Source of the DNA: CAZQDP01 sp964592375
GTDB lineage: Bacteria > Bacillota > Clostridia > RUG12999
Direction of reading: 5' to 3'
Length of the DNA stretch: 31,846 nt
Assembly (NCBI GenBank): GCA_964592375.1
Contig: CAZQDP010000020.1
Span: forward strand, 1 to 31,846
Shown here: positions 23,047 to 30,732 of the stretch, piece after piece
Layout of the letters: each line of letters starts with the position of its first letter
How positions within the stretch are numbered: position 1 is the first letter of the stretch
The notes under the pieces: generated by a model
Databases searched by the model: none
The model's input: only the letters and a program-made list of their open reading frames with translations
Told to the model about the DNA's origin: nothing
Translations under genes and position numbers: made by a program

Positions 23047-24186
23047 ATGTTTACAAGTACAAAAATGACCGAAAGAGAAAGATTTATCGGCGTGATGGAG
23101 TATCAGCCGGTGGATCGCGTCCCCAACTATGAGGCAGGCATTTGGGCGCAGACACTACAACGCTGGACAAATGAAGGCCTGAATCCTTATGAGCTCCATG
23201 GAGATTGGTTTTGCGGCGAAGAATATTTCGATTTATCTCCCAGAGAGTTTATCCATGTGAATTATGGTATGCTGCCACCTTTCCAACTAGAAATTCTTGA
23301 AACAACAGAAAGATATGAGATTTTTAGGGATGGCAAGGGTATTGTTCGAAAAGCGCTATTGGAAGGCTCTGTAGGTAGTGCACGCTCCTGTATGGACGAA
23401 TATATCGGCTTTCCAGTCAGCAATCAAAAGAGTTTTCACGAAATTAAAAAGAGGTATACTGCTAATCTTGGCGCAAGGTATCCTGCTATGTGGAAAGAAA
23501 TCATGCTGCCCAGGTGGAAAAACAGAGAATATCCCCTGATTTTAGGGCGTAATTGCAGTACACTGGGGTTCTACTGGCTAGCACGAGAATGGATGGGAAC
23601 GGAAAATCTTTGTTATGCATGGTACGACCAGCCTGCACTGATGCATGAGATGATGGAGTTTATTGCAGATTATACCATTGAAGTATCAAAGCCGATTTTG
23701 GAACAAACCGATGTAGATTATGTAATGCTTAATGAAGATATGTCCATGAAAAACGGTCCGCTGCTCAGTCCTGCCACCTACCTAGAATTTATCTATCCGC
23801 ATATGAAAAGGCTGACCGAGTTTTTTAAAAGCAACGGCGTACGGTATATGATGGTAGACACAGACGGCAACTGCGAAGCACTTCTTCCCATGCTGATGGA
23901 ATGTGGTGTGGATGCCATATGGCCACTTGAACGTGCATCGGATATGGACCCGATTAGAATCCGTAAAAAATTCGGAAAAGAGCTCAGGCTTTTTGGCGGT
24001 ATGGACAAAATGGAAATTGCCAAGGGGAAAAAGGCCATCGATGCCCACCTTGCCCATGTGGTGCCGCTCATTGAGGAGGGTGGATTTCTTCCTACGGTAG
24101 ACCATTTGGTGTCGCCCGATGTATCTTATGAAAACTTTATTTATTACATGAAACGAAAATCAGATTTATTATCTGGAAAGTTTTAA
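23047..24186 (+). CDS. Uroporphyrinogen decarboxylase superfamily protein (not haem HemE)
   Basis: The 379-aa product has the URO-D/corrinoid methyltransferase fold pattern: TERERFIGVMEYQPVDRVP at the start, NEDMSMKNGPLLSP (229-242), VDTDGN (270-275), IWPLE, LFGGMD and GGFLPTVDHLVSPDVSYENF (345-364). It lacks the HemE active-site arginine motif. It also lacks the HxC zinc motif of MtaA/MtbA methyltransferases: D271 and D273 stand there instead. It thus belongs to an uncharacterised branch, possibly handling a methylated or carboxylated substrate. GGGAGG lies 8 nt before the ATG. The AraC gene upstream is the probable regulator; no corrinoid protein gene is nearby. Confidence 0.82.
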   Translation: MFTSTKMTERERFIGVMEYQPVDRVPNYEAGIWAQTLQRWTNEGLNPYELHGDWFCGEEYFDLSPREFIHVNYGMLPPFQLEILETTERYEIFRDGKGIVRKALLEGSVGSARSCMDEYIGFPVSNQKSFHEIKKRYTANLGARYPAMWKEIMLPRWKNREYPLILGRNCSTLGFYWLAREWMGTENLCYAWYDQPALMHEMMEFIADYTIEVSKPILEQTDVDYVMLNEDMSMKNGPLLSPATYLEFIYPHMKRLTEFFKSNGVRYMMVDTDGNCEALLPMLMECGVDAIWPLERASDMDPIRIRKKFGKELRLFGGMDKMEIAKGKKAIDAHLAHVVPLIEEGGFLPTVDHLVSPDVSYENFIYYMKRKSDLLSGKF

Positions 24187-24196
24187 TCACAGATTT

Positions 24197-24475
24197 TTAG
24201 CATTTTTCGCCGGCCTTGCTATCCATCTTTTTGTTTCTCAAAAAGAGTAGCAGGTCGGCGCTTACCATGATAAAATTGAGAATGTACGCATAAATAACAG
24301 GGTCATTGGGGGCTTGCAGACGTTTGTTTACAATGCCCGAAATGTACCCTGCTAAAAGAATGACAAGAAATAGCAGACTTTTCCCTTTTGCGGTTCTTGA
24401 AATATAGGATTTATAAATGGAAGCCGGCCATGCGGCACCAAAGCATAACAGCATTAGCAGTTCAAAGATACTCAT
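24197..24475 (-). CDS. Small PQ-loop/SemiSWEET-like membrane protein
   Basis: The 92-aa product has three predicted membrane helices (about 5-20, 34-50, 60-80) separated by a basic loop YKSYISRTAKGKS, and a CFGAAWPASIYKSY segment like the PQ-loop of half-size SWEET proteins. SemiSWEETs dimerise to move sugars, but transport is not shown for this subgroup. AAGGAG lies 14 nt before the ATG, longer than usual; an in-frame stop just upstream excludes an earlier start. It converges on the URO-D-like gene with only 10 nt between stops and no terminator seen. Confidence 0.7.
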   Translation of the reverse strand: MSIFELLMLLCFGAAWPASIYKSYISRTAKGKSLLFLVILLAGYISGIVNKRLQAPNDPVIYAYILNFIMVSADLLLFLRNKKMDSKAGEKC

Positions 24476-24513
24476 ATTAAATCACAATACTCCTTAAAAA
24501 GCAGTTTAGAAGT

Positions 24514-24541
24514 ATTATATCACAGGAGTATTTTTTGTCAA
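24514..24541 (-). promoter_or_regulatory. Promoter of the PQ-loop protein gene
   Basis: On the minus strand TTGACA (24536-24541), a 16-nt spacer and TATAAT (24514-24519) make a near-ideal sigma-A promoter about 40 nt before the start codon. Confidence 0.82.
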
Positions 24542-24699
24542 CAAAAACCTGCAAACAGATGCGTTTTTAAGGTGTACCTAGTGCATAGCGTTTTCAAGAA
24601 GGATAGATACATACTACTTGCTTTCTCTTTTTCTGCGTACCTCGCATCTTGTTGTCCATGTGCTACGTGCCGCTCTATTAGCTCTTCCTACATTTTACC

Positions 24700-24894
24700 T
24701 TATGTTCCCTTGCTGCTTTGTTCAAACTCAATATTCTCAAATGCATATTGGAGTGCCATGTTAATGAGCTCATTGCGTGAACGGCTCGTTTTTTTTGCTA
24801 AATCTTCCAGCGTATCGTTGAGCTTATTTGTAATTCGAACAGTGATGGTAACGGAGCGTCCGTTTTTTGGTGTTAAAACAAATTTCTCTTTCAT
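24700..24894 (-). CDS. Ribbon-helix-helix (CopG-like) DNA-binding protein
   Basis: The 64-aa product has a beta strand (SVTITVRI) and two helices (TNKLNDTLEDLAKKTSRSRNE and ELINMALQYAFENIEF-like) of the MetJ/Arc/CopG fold. Such proteins bind DNA as dimers, often as autoregulators or antitoxins. No toxin gene is adjacent in the visible sequence, but the region to its left is non-coding and the one to its right runs into an assembly gap. GGAGG lies 6 nt before the ATG. The target is unknown. Confidence 0.78.
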   Translation of the reverse strand: MKEKFVLTPKNGRSVTITVRITNKLNDTLEDLAKKTSRSRNELINMALQYAFENIEFEQSSKGT

Positions 24895-24931
24895 AAAAAA
24901 CCTCCATACGCCGCTTTTTAAAAAACCAAAT

Positions 24932-24957
24932 AAACCTCCTCATAAAAAGGGAGGTTT
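24932..24957. repeat. Inverted repeat upstream of the ribbon-helix-helix gene
   Basis: AAACCTCC (24932-24939) and GGAGGTTT (24950-24957) form an 8-bp stem with a 10-nt loop. It lies 38 nt before the ribbon-helix-helix start codon. It could be an operator or a leader hairpin that holds a Shine-Dalgarno-like sequence. Confidence 0.45.
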
Positions 24958-24981
24958 CGTGTAGCATGCGAATATTGACAT

Positions 24982-25037
24982 CAAATGCCCCCCAAAACGG
25001 CATTTGGCATCAACAACAACGGGTAATCATTTGGCAT
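24982..25037. repeat. Hairpin and direct repeat next to the assembly gap
   Basis: CAAATGCC (24982-24989) pairs with GGCATTTG (24999-25006) around a 9-nt loop. CATTTGGCAT occurs at 25001-25010 and again at 25028-25037. Interleaved inverted and direct repeats in a non-coding stretch beside a scaffold gap suggest a dispersed repeat element. Confidence 0.5.
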
Positions 25038-25121
25038 TTTGTGCGGCCACGCTTTTTTGTTATCCGTATTCTTCACTAATATATTCATTCCCTTAATTAC
25101 CTGAAAGAATACAAAGTGCAA

Positions 25122-25221
25122 NNNNNNNNNNNNNNNNNNNNNNNNNNNNNNNNNNNNNNNNNNNNNNNNNNNNNNNNNNNNNNNNNNNNNNNNNNNNNNN
25201 NNNNNNNNNNNNNNNNNNNNN
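25122..25221. other. Scaffold gap (100 N)
   Basis: Exactly 100 N bases separate the two flanks. That number is a usual placeholder for unknown length, so neighbours across it should not be taken as truly adjacent. The translated frame crossing it on the minus strand is not evidence of a gene. From 24895 to 25284 no gene is supported on either side. Confidence 0.95.
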
Positions 25222-25236
25222 TGCAAGAAAATATCA

Positions 25237-25265
25237 TTGCATTTTGTGGAAAATTGTGATATAAC
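25237..25265 (+). promoter_or_regulatory. Promoter of the SLOG/DUF1273 gene
   Basis: TTGCAT (25237-25242), a 17-nt spacer and TATAAC (25260-25265) precede the GGAGGTGAT ribosome site by a few nt, implying a very short leader. Confidence 0.55.
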
Positions 25266-25284
25266 ATACTGGAGGTGATTTATT

Positions 25285-25797
25285 TTGAACAAGGAAATTG
25301 AAGTTAAAATCGCCTGCGCGGCAGGATTACAGCTACATTCGCGATTACTTGGCCTTAATATAAGCGAATCGAAAATGAAGATCATACGGCAAAATCTCAG
25401 AGCGCAAGTGCTTCGTGCCATTGAAAATGGCTACTGCCATTTTGTCAGTGGAATGGATTTAGGTGTCGGCGTTTGGTTTGCTTTAACCATTATCGATCTT
25501 AAAAAGCAATATCCCCATATTCGGCTTGAAGCATCTATTCCCTTTGAGGAACAGGCCAGGTATTGGAGCACGGTGCAGCGTTTTGATTATTACTATGCTC
25601 TGAAAAGGTGCGATAAAGTTACGTATATCAGTAAATTGCATCACAATGAATGCAAAAAACAACGAGACCGGTATATGCTAGGCAACAGTAGTCTTCTCTT
25701 TGCAGTCTGTAACCATGCAGGAGAAAAGGATGATGGCTGTTGTATATTGCAATTGGCAAAAGAAAAAGGCATTTCGGTTGTGTGCATTGATGTATAA
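25285..25797 (+). CDS. SLOG/DUF1273 (YpsA-like) protein
   Basis: The 170-aa product matches the YpsA/DUF1273 branch of the SLOG superfamily, Rossmann-like domains thought to bind nucleotide ligands: FVSGMDLGVGVWFA, LEASIPFEEQ, ALKRCDKVTYIS, CKKQRDRYMLGNSSLLFAV. Two family positions differ: the usual GxxxGvD reads GMDLGVG, and the GGT-like turn reads DDGCC. It may therefore bind a different ligand. The start is a TTG at 25285, with GGAGGTGAT (25271-25279) correctly spaced. In B. subtilis YpsA affects cell division, but the role is not settled. Confidence 0.82.
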   Translation: MNKEIEVKIACAAGLQLHSRLLGLNISESKMKIIRQNLRAQVLRAIENGYCHFVSGMDLGVGVWFALTIIDLKKQYPHIRLEASIPFEEQARYWSTVQRFDYYYALKRCDKVTYISKLHHNECKKQRDRYMLGNSSLLFAVCNHAGEKDDGCCILQLAKEKGISVVCIDV

Positions 25798-25812
25798 AAT
25801 AATAAAGCGTAT

Positions 25813-25849
25813 AAAAAAGTGCATGCGTCAAGCGATTTGCACTTTTTTT
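25813..25849. terminator. Bidirectional terminator
   Basis: AAAAAAGTGCA (25813-25823) pairs with TGCACTTTTTT (25838-25848) around a 14-nt loop. Ending in A and T runs, it can act on both strands for the convergent SLOG and flavoprotein genes. Confidence 0.75.
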
Positions 25850-25868
25850 GTGCCATTTTGTAAAATAG

Positions 25869-27173
25869 CTACCTTCCTTGGGCTTCCAGCTTTTTGGCAG
25901 CCGACCTTCCTATCCTGATTGCATAGTTAAGGCCTCTGTCTTCCGGATAAATTTGCGGCATCGACGCCACAAATAGGCCCTTGCTTGCCATTTCTATGGG
26001 TAGCATTTTACTGCTGTAATTCGTGCTGATGATGGGCTGTGCATATTGTTCGGAAAAAGAAAAGCATCCGTCAATCCAGGTAGCATCAAAGGCAGGGTTG
26101 ATTTTTTGCAGATGGGGAATGTATTCATCTAGTAAATCTTGCTGTGAGCAATGATATTGCACCTCGTTACTAAATAGATAGTTGGATATGTATAAAATAT
26201 GCCGACCGCCGTACGCTTGCGGCGAAATCAAGCGAGTGTGTTCAATCAGTCCGCCAAATGGAATATCCTTATCACCGTTGTTCATCCAGTAAAATGGCAT
26301 AAACGACTGCTTGAGCGAAAGCACCATGCAACGGGTGGACGTATAACGAACCATTTGCAATTTTTCTTGCTCCTCCACCGACAAAAGTGGCTGAGCAATC
26401 CGAAGAATTTCCGGATAGGCTATGGTGCAAATGACAGCATCATATTCCTTTGTTTCTCCAGTTTGCGTGGTAAGAACATACATGCCATTCGCATTTTTAG
26501 ATATTTTTTCAACCGCACATTGAAAGTGGAAAGACACGCCGCGTTGCAGAAGGCTTTTTTCCAGCGCTTCACTCAGCCTGCCGTAGCTCCCTTTACAGTA
26601 TCCCAGGTGCTCGCCATCCGCCGAACCGGATGAGCTACGAAGCGCAATTTTCCCCCACAGCCACGACATGGCAACCTTTTGATAATCGGCACCGAACTTT
26701 AATTTGAGTAGTGGCTCCCAAATCACCTTGAAAGCTGTTTCCCCGGCGTTGCGAATGAGCCATTCGTAAGCAGTGATTCCTTCAAGGCTTTTGTAATCCT
26801 TTGTTCCCTTTAGCATCAGCACACTAAGACCAAACCTCAGCTTATGAATAAACGGCAGAGGGCGAAATCCGAGCAGGGACAACGGCGTTCCAAATTCGTA
26901 AATCTTGCCCCCCGAGAAATAACCCATGCGCGTGAGTGGCCAATCAAATTCATCGCCCATCCCTAAGCGCTTTGCGAGATCGGTTACATACGTATCGCTC
27001 TTAAATATATGCCGATAGAAGCGCTCAAGCGGAGTGCCGAAAAAGTCAAATGTCACCGCCATTCCAGCGCAAAGAGCAGATTTTTCATAAATATCCACTT
27101 TGTAATTACCGCATAGGCTCTCTGCGGCGGACATGCCGGTATATCCGGCGCCAATCATTGCAACTCTTTTCAC
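25869..27173 (-). CDS. FAD-dependent oxidoreductase (amine oxidase/protoporphyrinogen-oxidase-like)
   Basis: The 434-aa product opens with an FAD-binding Rossmann motif GAGYTGMSAAESL followed by the ribose-binding acid in DIYEKS. It ends with an FAD-contact region (GLFVASMPQIYPEDRGLNYAIRIGRSAA). The middle (WLIRNAGETAFKVIWEPLLKLKFG) resembles the desaturase/HemY-like amine-oxidase superfamily. The substrate is unknown. Its start overlaps the gtrA-like stop by 4 nt (ATGA), so the two are translationally coupled. Such flavoproteins are often found with GtrA proteins in polysaccharide or glycolipid gene sets, which suggests action on a lipid-linked sugar or isoprenoid. Confidence 0.8.
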   Translation of the reverse strand: MKRVAMIGAGYTGMSAAESLCGNYKVDIYEKSALCAGMAVTFDFFGTPLERFYRHIFKSDTYVTDLAKRLGMGDEFDWPLTRMGYFSGGKIYEFGTPLSLLGFRPLPFIHKLRFGLSVLMLKGTKDYKSLEGITAYEWLIRNAGETAFKVIWEPLLKLKFGADYQKVAMSWLWGKIALRSSSGSADGEHLGYCKGSYGRLSEALEKSLLQRGVSFHFQCAVEKISKNANGMYVLTTQTGETKEYDAVICTIAYPEILRIAQPLLSVEEQEKLQMVRYTSTRCMVLSLKQSFMPFYWMNNGDKDIPFGGLIEHTRLISPQAYGGRHILYISNYLFSNEVQYHCSQQDLLDEYIPHLQKINPAFDATWIDGCFSFSEQYAQPIISTNYSSKMLPIEMASKGLFVASMPQIYPEDRGLNYAIRIGRSAAKKLEAQGR

Positions 27174-27649
27174 TTGCCCGTCTCCTTTTTAAATGAATAA
27201 AAATGATTGAGTACAAATTGTACCATAACGACCACCACAAGAACCATTCCCTTGATTGCTGCTTCGCCAATCAAATCTGCTGTATCCTTGGAAAAATAGG
27301 TAACCGAAGCTGCAACAACAACGGGCATTCCGCATATGTCTCTAAGCACGAAAAGCAGAAGGGCACTGAGTCCGAGCCCAAAAAGCCCAACGCTAAAAAA
27401 ACGCAGAAACCGAACAAACAACTTATCTTTTAAACAGTAGTTAAACCGCGTATTCCAAAAGAAATTATTCAGTATCCCCACATTGACCCCCAAAAGGTTT
27501 GCAAGTTGATAATGCATACCGGCAGCAATCAAAGAAAGATAGATGACGGAATCAAGCAATACACCACTCACACCAATGAGGCCATACAATAACAAATTTC
27601 GATTTCGTTTATAAAACCGCAAGAGCGCATCAGATAACATCATTTGCAT
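27170..27649 (-). CDS. GtrA-family membrane protein
   Basis: The 159-aa product has four predicted membrane helices (about 18-38, 46-62, 84-104, 132-150). It also has the family's NNFFWNTRFNY motif after helix 2 and VLNHFYSFKK after helix 4. GtrA proteins are thought to help move or use undecaprenyl-linked sugars at the membrane. An insertion-like loop (YFSKDTADLIGE) lies between helices 3 and 4. GGAG lies 6 nt before the first ATG. It is the first gene of a two-gene unit with its own promoter; no glycosyltransferase is seen next to it. Confidence 0.85.
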   Translation of the reverse strand: MQMMLSDALLRFYKRNRNLLLYGLIGVSGVLLDSVIYLSLIAAGMHYQLANLLGVNVGILNNFFWNTRFNYCLKDKLFVRFLRFFSVGLFGLGLSALLLFVLRDICGMPVVVAASVTYFSKDTADLIGEAAIKGMVLVVVVMVQFVLNHFYSFKKETGK

Positions 27650-27678
27650 TGTTCACTCCATTTCACAAACTATGAAGT

Positions 27679-27707
27679 AGTATATCATATCATATATCGT
27701 ATTTCAA
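27679..27707 (-). promoter_or_regulatory. Promoter of the gtrA-flavoprotein unit
   Basis: On the minus strand TTGAAA (27702-27707), a 17-nt spacer and TATACT (27679-27684) lie about 30 nt upstream of the start codon. Confidence 0.75.
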
Positions 27708-27765
27708 CATTTTTTTACAATTCTTCGGTAAAAAATGTTTGATTATACGAAAATAAACCGATTAT

Positions 27766-29340
27766 TTATTTTCCTGCCGCCATGGCACATTTGATACCAT
27801 CCACAGCAGAGGACATAATGCCGCCGGCATAGCCTGAACCCTCGCCGCAGGGATAAAGACCTTTTATATTGGAAGTGAAATTTTCATCTCGAGGAATGCG
27901 CACCGGAGAGGATGAACGAGTTTCGGGGCCGGTGAGAATGGCATCCTCCATGGCAAAGCCCTTTACCTTGTTTTCAAATGCCAAAAGTCCTTCCTTCATC
28001 CCTTCGATTACAAAGGGTGGCAAAATCGCGGCGAAATCACCCATATTCACCGATGGAAGATAGGTGGGCTTCACACTGCCTGCCTCTGTGGAAGATTGAC
28101 CCTTTAAGAAATCACCCACGCGCTGGGATGTAGCCCGATAGGTGCCACCAGCCGCCGCAAAAGCAGCCTTCTCTATTTGCCGTGCAAAGGCAATCCCCGC
28201 AAGCGGATGAGCATCGGAAAAATCCTCCGGCAATACACTCACAAGCACTGCACTGTTTGTGTTTTCCTTATCACGGCAATAATTACTCATGCCATTGGTG
28301 ACCACACCGCCTTCTTCAGAGGCGGCGGCAATCACCTCACCACCGGGGCAAACACAAAAGGTATATACCCCTCTGCCGCTTTTGGTATGATGAGAAAGTT
28401 TATATTCAGCCGCAGGTAGTTTGTCATAAGCATCACCAAACTGACGCTTATCGATCATGCGCCTTGGATGTTCAATACGAACGCCCACAGAAAACGGTTT
28501 TTGCAAAAGGTATACTCCTCGCCGATAAAGCATTTCAAAAGTATCTCTGCTGCTATGGCCAATTGCCAAAATCAGCGTATCTGTGCTGATTTCTCGCGTT
28601 TCACCATGATGTTGCACCAGCACAGCTTGCACGGCACCATCTTTGATTGTGAAATCCGTCATGAGCGTATCAAACAGAAATTCTCCGCCAAGATGCGTTA
28701 TGCTGTTTCGCAGATTTTTAACCACACTTCTGAGCTTATCCGTCCCCACATGGGGGTGCGCCATGTATAAAATCTCCTCCGGCGCCCCATTTTCTACAAG
28801 TGCCTGTAGAATCGGTCGCTGTAGTGGGGATTTTGTGCCTGTATTTAGCTTTCCATCCGAAAATGTGCCCGCACCTCCTTCACCAAACTGGACATTGGAA
28901 TTCGTGCAAAGCTCGCCGGTTTTCCAAAAGGCATCCACATCCTTTTGCCTTATCTCCACCATTTGCCCTCGCTCCACAATAATGGGCTTTGCTCCCTGCT
29001 TTGCCAAATATAGTGCGGCAAACAGTCCGGCAGGTCCACTGCCAATAATGACCGGCCTTTTAGGAAAATGTTTTGTTGTAATGCCTTGAAAAAAATCCTC
29101 CTCAGTAGCAGGTGCAAGGCTTATGCCTTTATCCTCCATTATCTTGTCCATTGCAGAAGATGCCACTTCCACATCTACCACCATCATCCAAACGGGTGCG
29201 GATTTTTTTCTGGCATCCAAGGATTTTTTTACAAGATTGACGTGTAAAATATCCTCCCTATCAACATTTATTCGTTTTGCTACAGCGGCCTGTACATCGG
29301 TTTCTCCCGGTAAAAGCTGCAAATCTGATACTCTTAGCAT
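27766..29340 (-). CDS. NAD(P)/FAD-dependent oxidoreductase, COG2509 type
   Basis: The 524-aa product has an N-terminal extension of about 95 residues, as in the COG2509 family. An FAD-binding motif follows (VIIGSGPAGLFAALYLAKQG, about 97-116), with VERG and the FGEGGAGTFSDGKLNTG signature (about 153-169). A C-terminal FAD contact reads GLYPCGEGSGYAGGIMSSAVDG. No physiological substrate is established for the family. AAAGGA lies 6 nt before the ATG. The HI0933-type gene ends 77 nt upstream on the same strand with no promoter or terminator recognised between, so the two are probably cotranscribed. Confidence 0.87.
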   Translation of the reverse strand: MLRVSDLQLLPGETDVQAAVAKRINVDREDILHVNLVKKSLDARKKSAPVWMMVVDVEVASSAMDKIMEDKGISLAPATEEDFFQGITTKHFPKRPVIIGSGPAGLFAALYLAKQGAKPIIVERGQMVEIRQKDVDAFWKTGELCTNSNVQFGEGGAGTFSDGKLNTGTKSPLQRPILQALVENGAPEEILYMAHPHVGTDKLRSVVKNLRNSITHLGGEFLFDTLMTDFTIKDGAVQAVLVQHHGETREISTDTLILAIGHSSRDTFEMLYRRGVYLLQKPFSVGVRIEHPRRMIDKRQFGDAYDKLPAAEYKLSHHTKSGRGVYTFCVCPGGEVIAAASEEGGVVTNGMSNYCRDKENTNSAVLVSVLPEDFSDAHPLAGIAFARQIEKAAFAAAGGTYRATSQRVGDFLKGQSSTEAGSVKPTYLPSVNMGDFAAILPPFVIEGMKEGLLAFENKVKGFAMEDAILTGPETRSSSPVRIPRDENFTSNIKGLYPCGEGSGYAGGIMSSAVDGIKCAMAAGK

Positions 29341-29417
29341 ATGATTTCCTTTCTATTCATCCTCTATGGTGGGAATACGTACATTGGTAAATGTTCTTAC
29401 ATTTTACTCCTTACGCG

Positions 29418-30629
29418 CTACAGTGTACTGCTTTCACCGGCCACAAGTCCACTGGCAAAAGCCCAATGCAGGTTATAGCCGCCGCATTCTCCGTCAATAT
29501 CCAGTACCTCACCGGCTGCAAATAATCCCGAAGCGAGTGTAGACTGCATGGTTACAGGATCAAAATCCTCTGTATAAATGCCCCCAGCAGTCACTTGGGC
29601 ATTCTGCCAGCTCATGGTGCCTAGCACCTTTAGTGACCAATTTTTCATTTGAGTGCACAGGCGTTGTAGTTCGCTCTTCGTCAGTGAAGCGCACTTTCGC
29701 GTAAGCGGCGATATGTCGCAGTGCTTTAAAAGCACATGTCCTACTTTTTTATGCAACATCCCGGTAAAAAAATGCTCCACCTCACGCTCCGCTTGCCACA
29801 ATGCCCGCTGCTGCAGCAGCTCAAAAAGGCGCAAAGGCTCCATATCCGGAACAAGGTCAATTTGCAAAGACAGCTTGGTTCCCCACTGGCCTGCAAGGCG
29901 GGAGAGAGAAAACACCGGCGGTCCGGAAACGCCATATTCGGTAAAAAGAATTTCGCCGTCCTGCGCTTTCAGGGTTTTTCCTGCTACGCATGCAGAAATA
30001 CGCCCTTCTATTTTAATGCCACAAAGTGATCGCACAGGATCGGTTTTTATCTGTACCAGTGCAGGAAAAATTGGGCTGAGACGATGCCCAAATCCTTGTA
30101 GCAGTGCATATCCGGTGCCACGCGAGCCTAAAGAAGGATACGCCTTGCCTCCGGTGCATATAATAACGCGATCCGCAAGGAGGCTTCCACTGCCGGTTTT
30201 AAGAAGAAATCCTTTTGGCCTCTTTTCAATGCTTATCATTTCGGTGTCGCATCTTTCTATAACACCAAGGCGCATACATTCCATTCGAAGCACATCAAGA
30301 ACGGCAGTGGCTTGCAAGCTGTATGGATACACCTTGCCATCCAAAAGTATCCGACACATCACGCCAAGGCGCTCAAAAAAGCTCATGAGCACGCCGGGAG
30401 GATACTGCGCCAAAACAGGTGCCACAAAAGAAGGATCCTTTCCATGGTAAAACGCAGGGGAACAATCGATATTGGTCAGATTGCAACGGCCATTGCCCGT
30501 GGCAAGAATTTTTTTTCCAAGGCGAGGCAGCTGCTCTATAATGGTAATCTGATTGAAGCCGCCTTTGCGGCCCGCACCGATGGCAGCAGCAAGCCCGGAG
30601 GCCCCTCCGCCAATAATGACAATATTCAC
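29418..30629 (-). CDS. HI0933/BaiN-type FAD-dependent oxidoreductase
   Basis: The 403-aa product begins (M)NIVIIGGGASGLAAAIGA, an FAD Rossmann motif. It has KKILATGNGRCNLTN (the HI0933 signature), ICTGGKAYPSLGSRGTGY, VTAGGIYTEDFDP and the C-terminal GEVLDIDGECGGYNLHWAFASG. The family includes BaiN, a bile-acid reductase of gut Clostridia, but most members have no known substrate. I chose the GTG at 30629, with AAAGGGAG 10 nt upstream. An open frame to 30701 would start upstream of the promoter at 30669-30697. A TTG at 30635 is a weaker alternative. Confidence 0.9.
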   Translation of the reverse strand: MNIVIIGGGASGLAAAIGAGRKGGFNQITIIEQLPRLGKKILATGNGRCNLTNIDCSPAFYHGKDPSFVAPVLAQYPPGVLMSFFERLGVMCRILLDGKVYPYSLQATAVLDVLRMECMRLGVIERCDTEMISIEKRPKGFLLKTGSGSLLADRVIICTGGKAYPSLGSRGTGYALLQGFGHRLSPIFPALVQIKTDPVRSLCGIKIEGRISACVAGKTLKAQDGEILFTEYGVSGPPVFSLSRLAGQWGTKLSLQIDLVPDMEPLRLFELLQQRALWQAEREVEHFFTGMLHKKVGHVLLKHCDISPLTRKCASLTKSELQRLCTQMKNWSLKVLGTMSWQNAQVTAGGIYTEDFDPVTMQSTLASGLFAAGEVLDIDGECGGYNLHWAFASGLVAGESSTL

Positions 30630-30668
30630 ACGCAAACGGCTCCCTTTTATTGTAAGTAGTTCCACTTT

Positions 30669-30697
30669 ATTATATCTGTTTTCCCTCACGAAGTCAA
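30669..30697 (-). promoter_or_regulatory. Promoter of the HI0933-type gene
   Basis: On the minus strand TTGACT (30692-30697), a 17-nt spacer and TATAAT (30669-30674) form a strong sigma-A promoter. It lies back to back with the lacI-type promoter, 35 bp apart, so one regulator could act on both. Confidence 0.8.
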
Positions 30698-30732
30698 GCA
30701 AAGAGAAAATGGATTATTTTCAAATTGGTGTA

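Noticed and set aside
24700..24894. Toxin-antitoxin pair involving the ribbon-helix-helix protein
   Set aside because: No toxin-like frame overlaps or adjoins it in the visible sequence.
24572..24964. Plus-strand frame of 130 codons
   Set aside because: It is antisense to the ribbon-helix-helix gene, has no ribosome site, and its composition is that of a reverse-strand shadow.
24981..25421. Minus-strand open frame crossing the N gap
   Set aside because: It is built from unknown codons across a gap of unknown length; its right part is antisense to the SLOG gene, and its left part has only a poorly spaced start with no family resemblance.
29653..30450. 265-codon plus-strand frame inside the HI0933-type gene
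   Set aside because: It is antisense to a clear FAD enzyme; the Arg/Ser/Pro-rich translation has no recognisable domain.
30630..30701. Longer N terminus for the HI0933-type protein
   Set aside because: It would start upstream of the promoter -35 box, and the FAD motif normally lies at the very N terminus.
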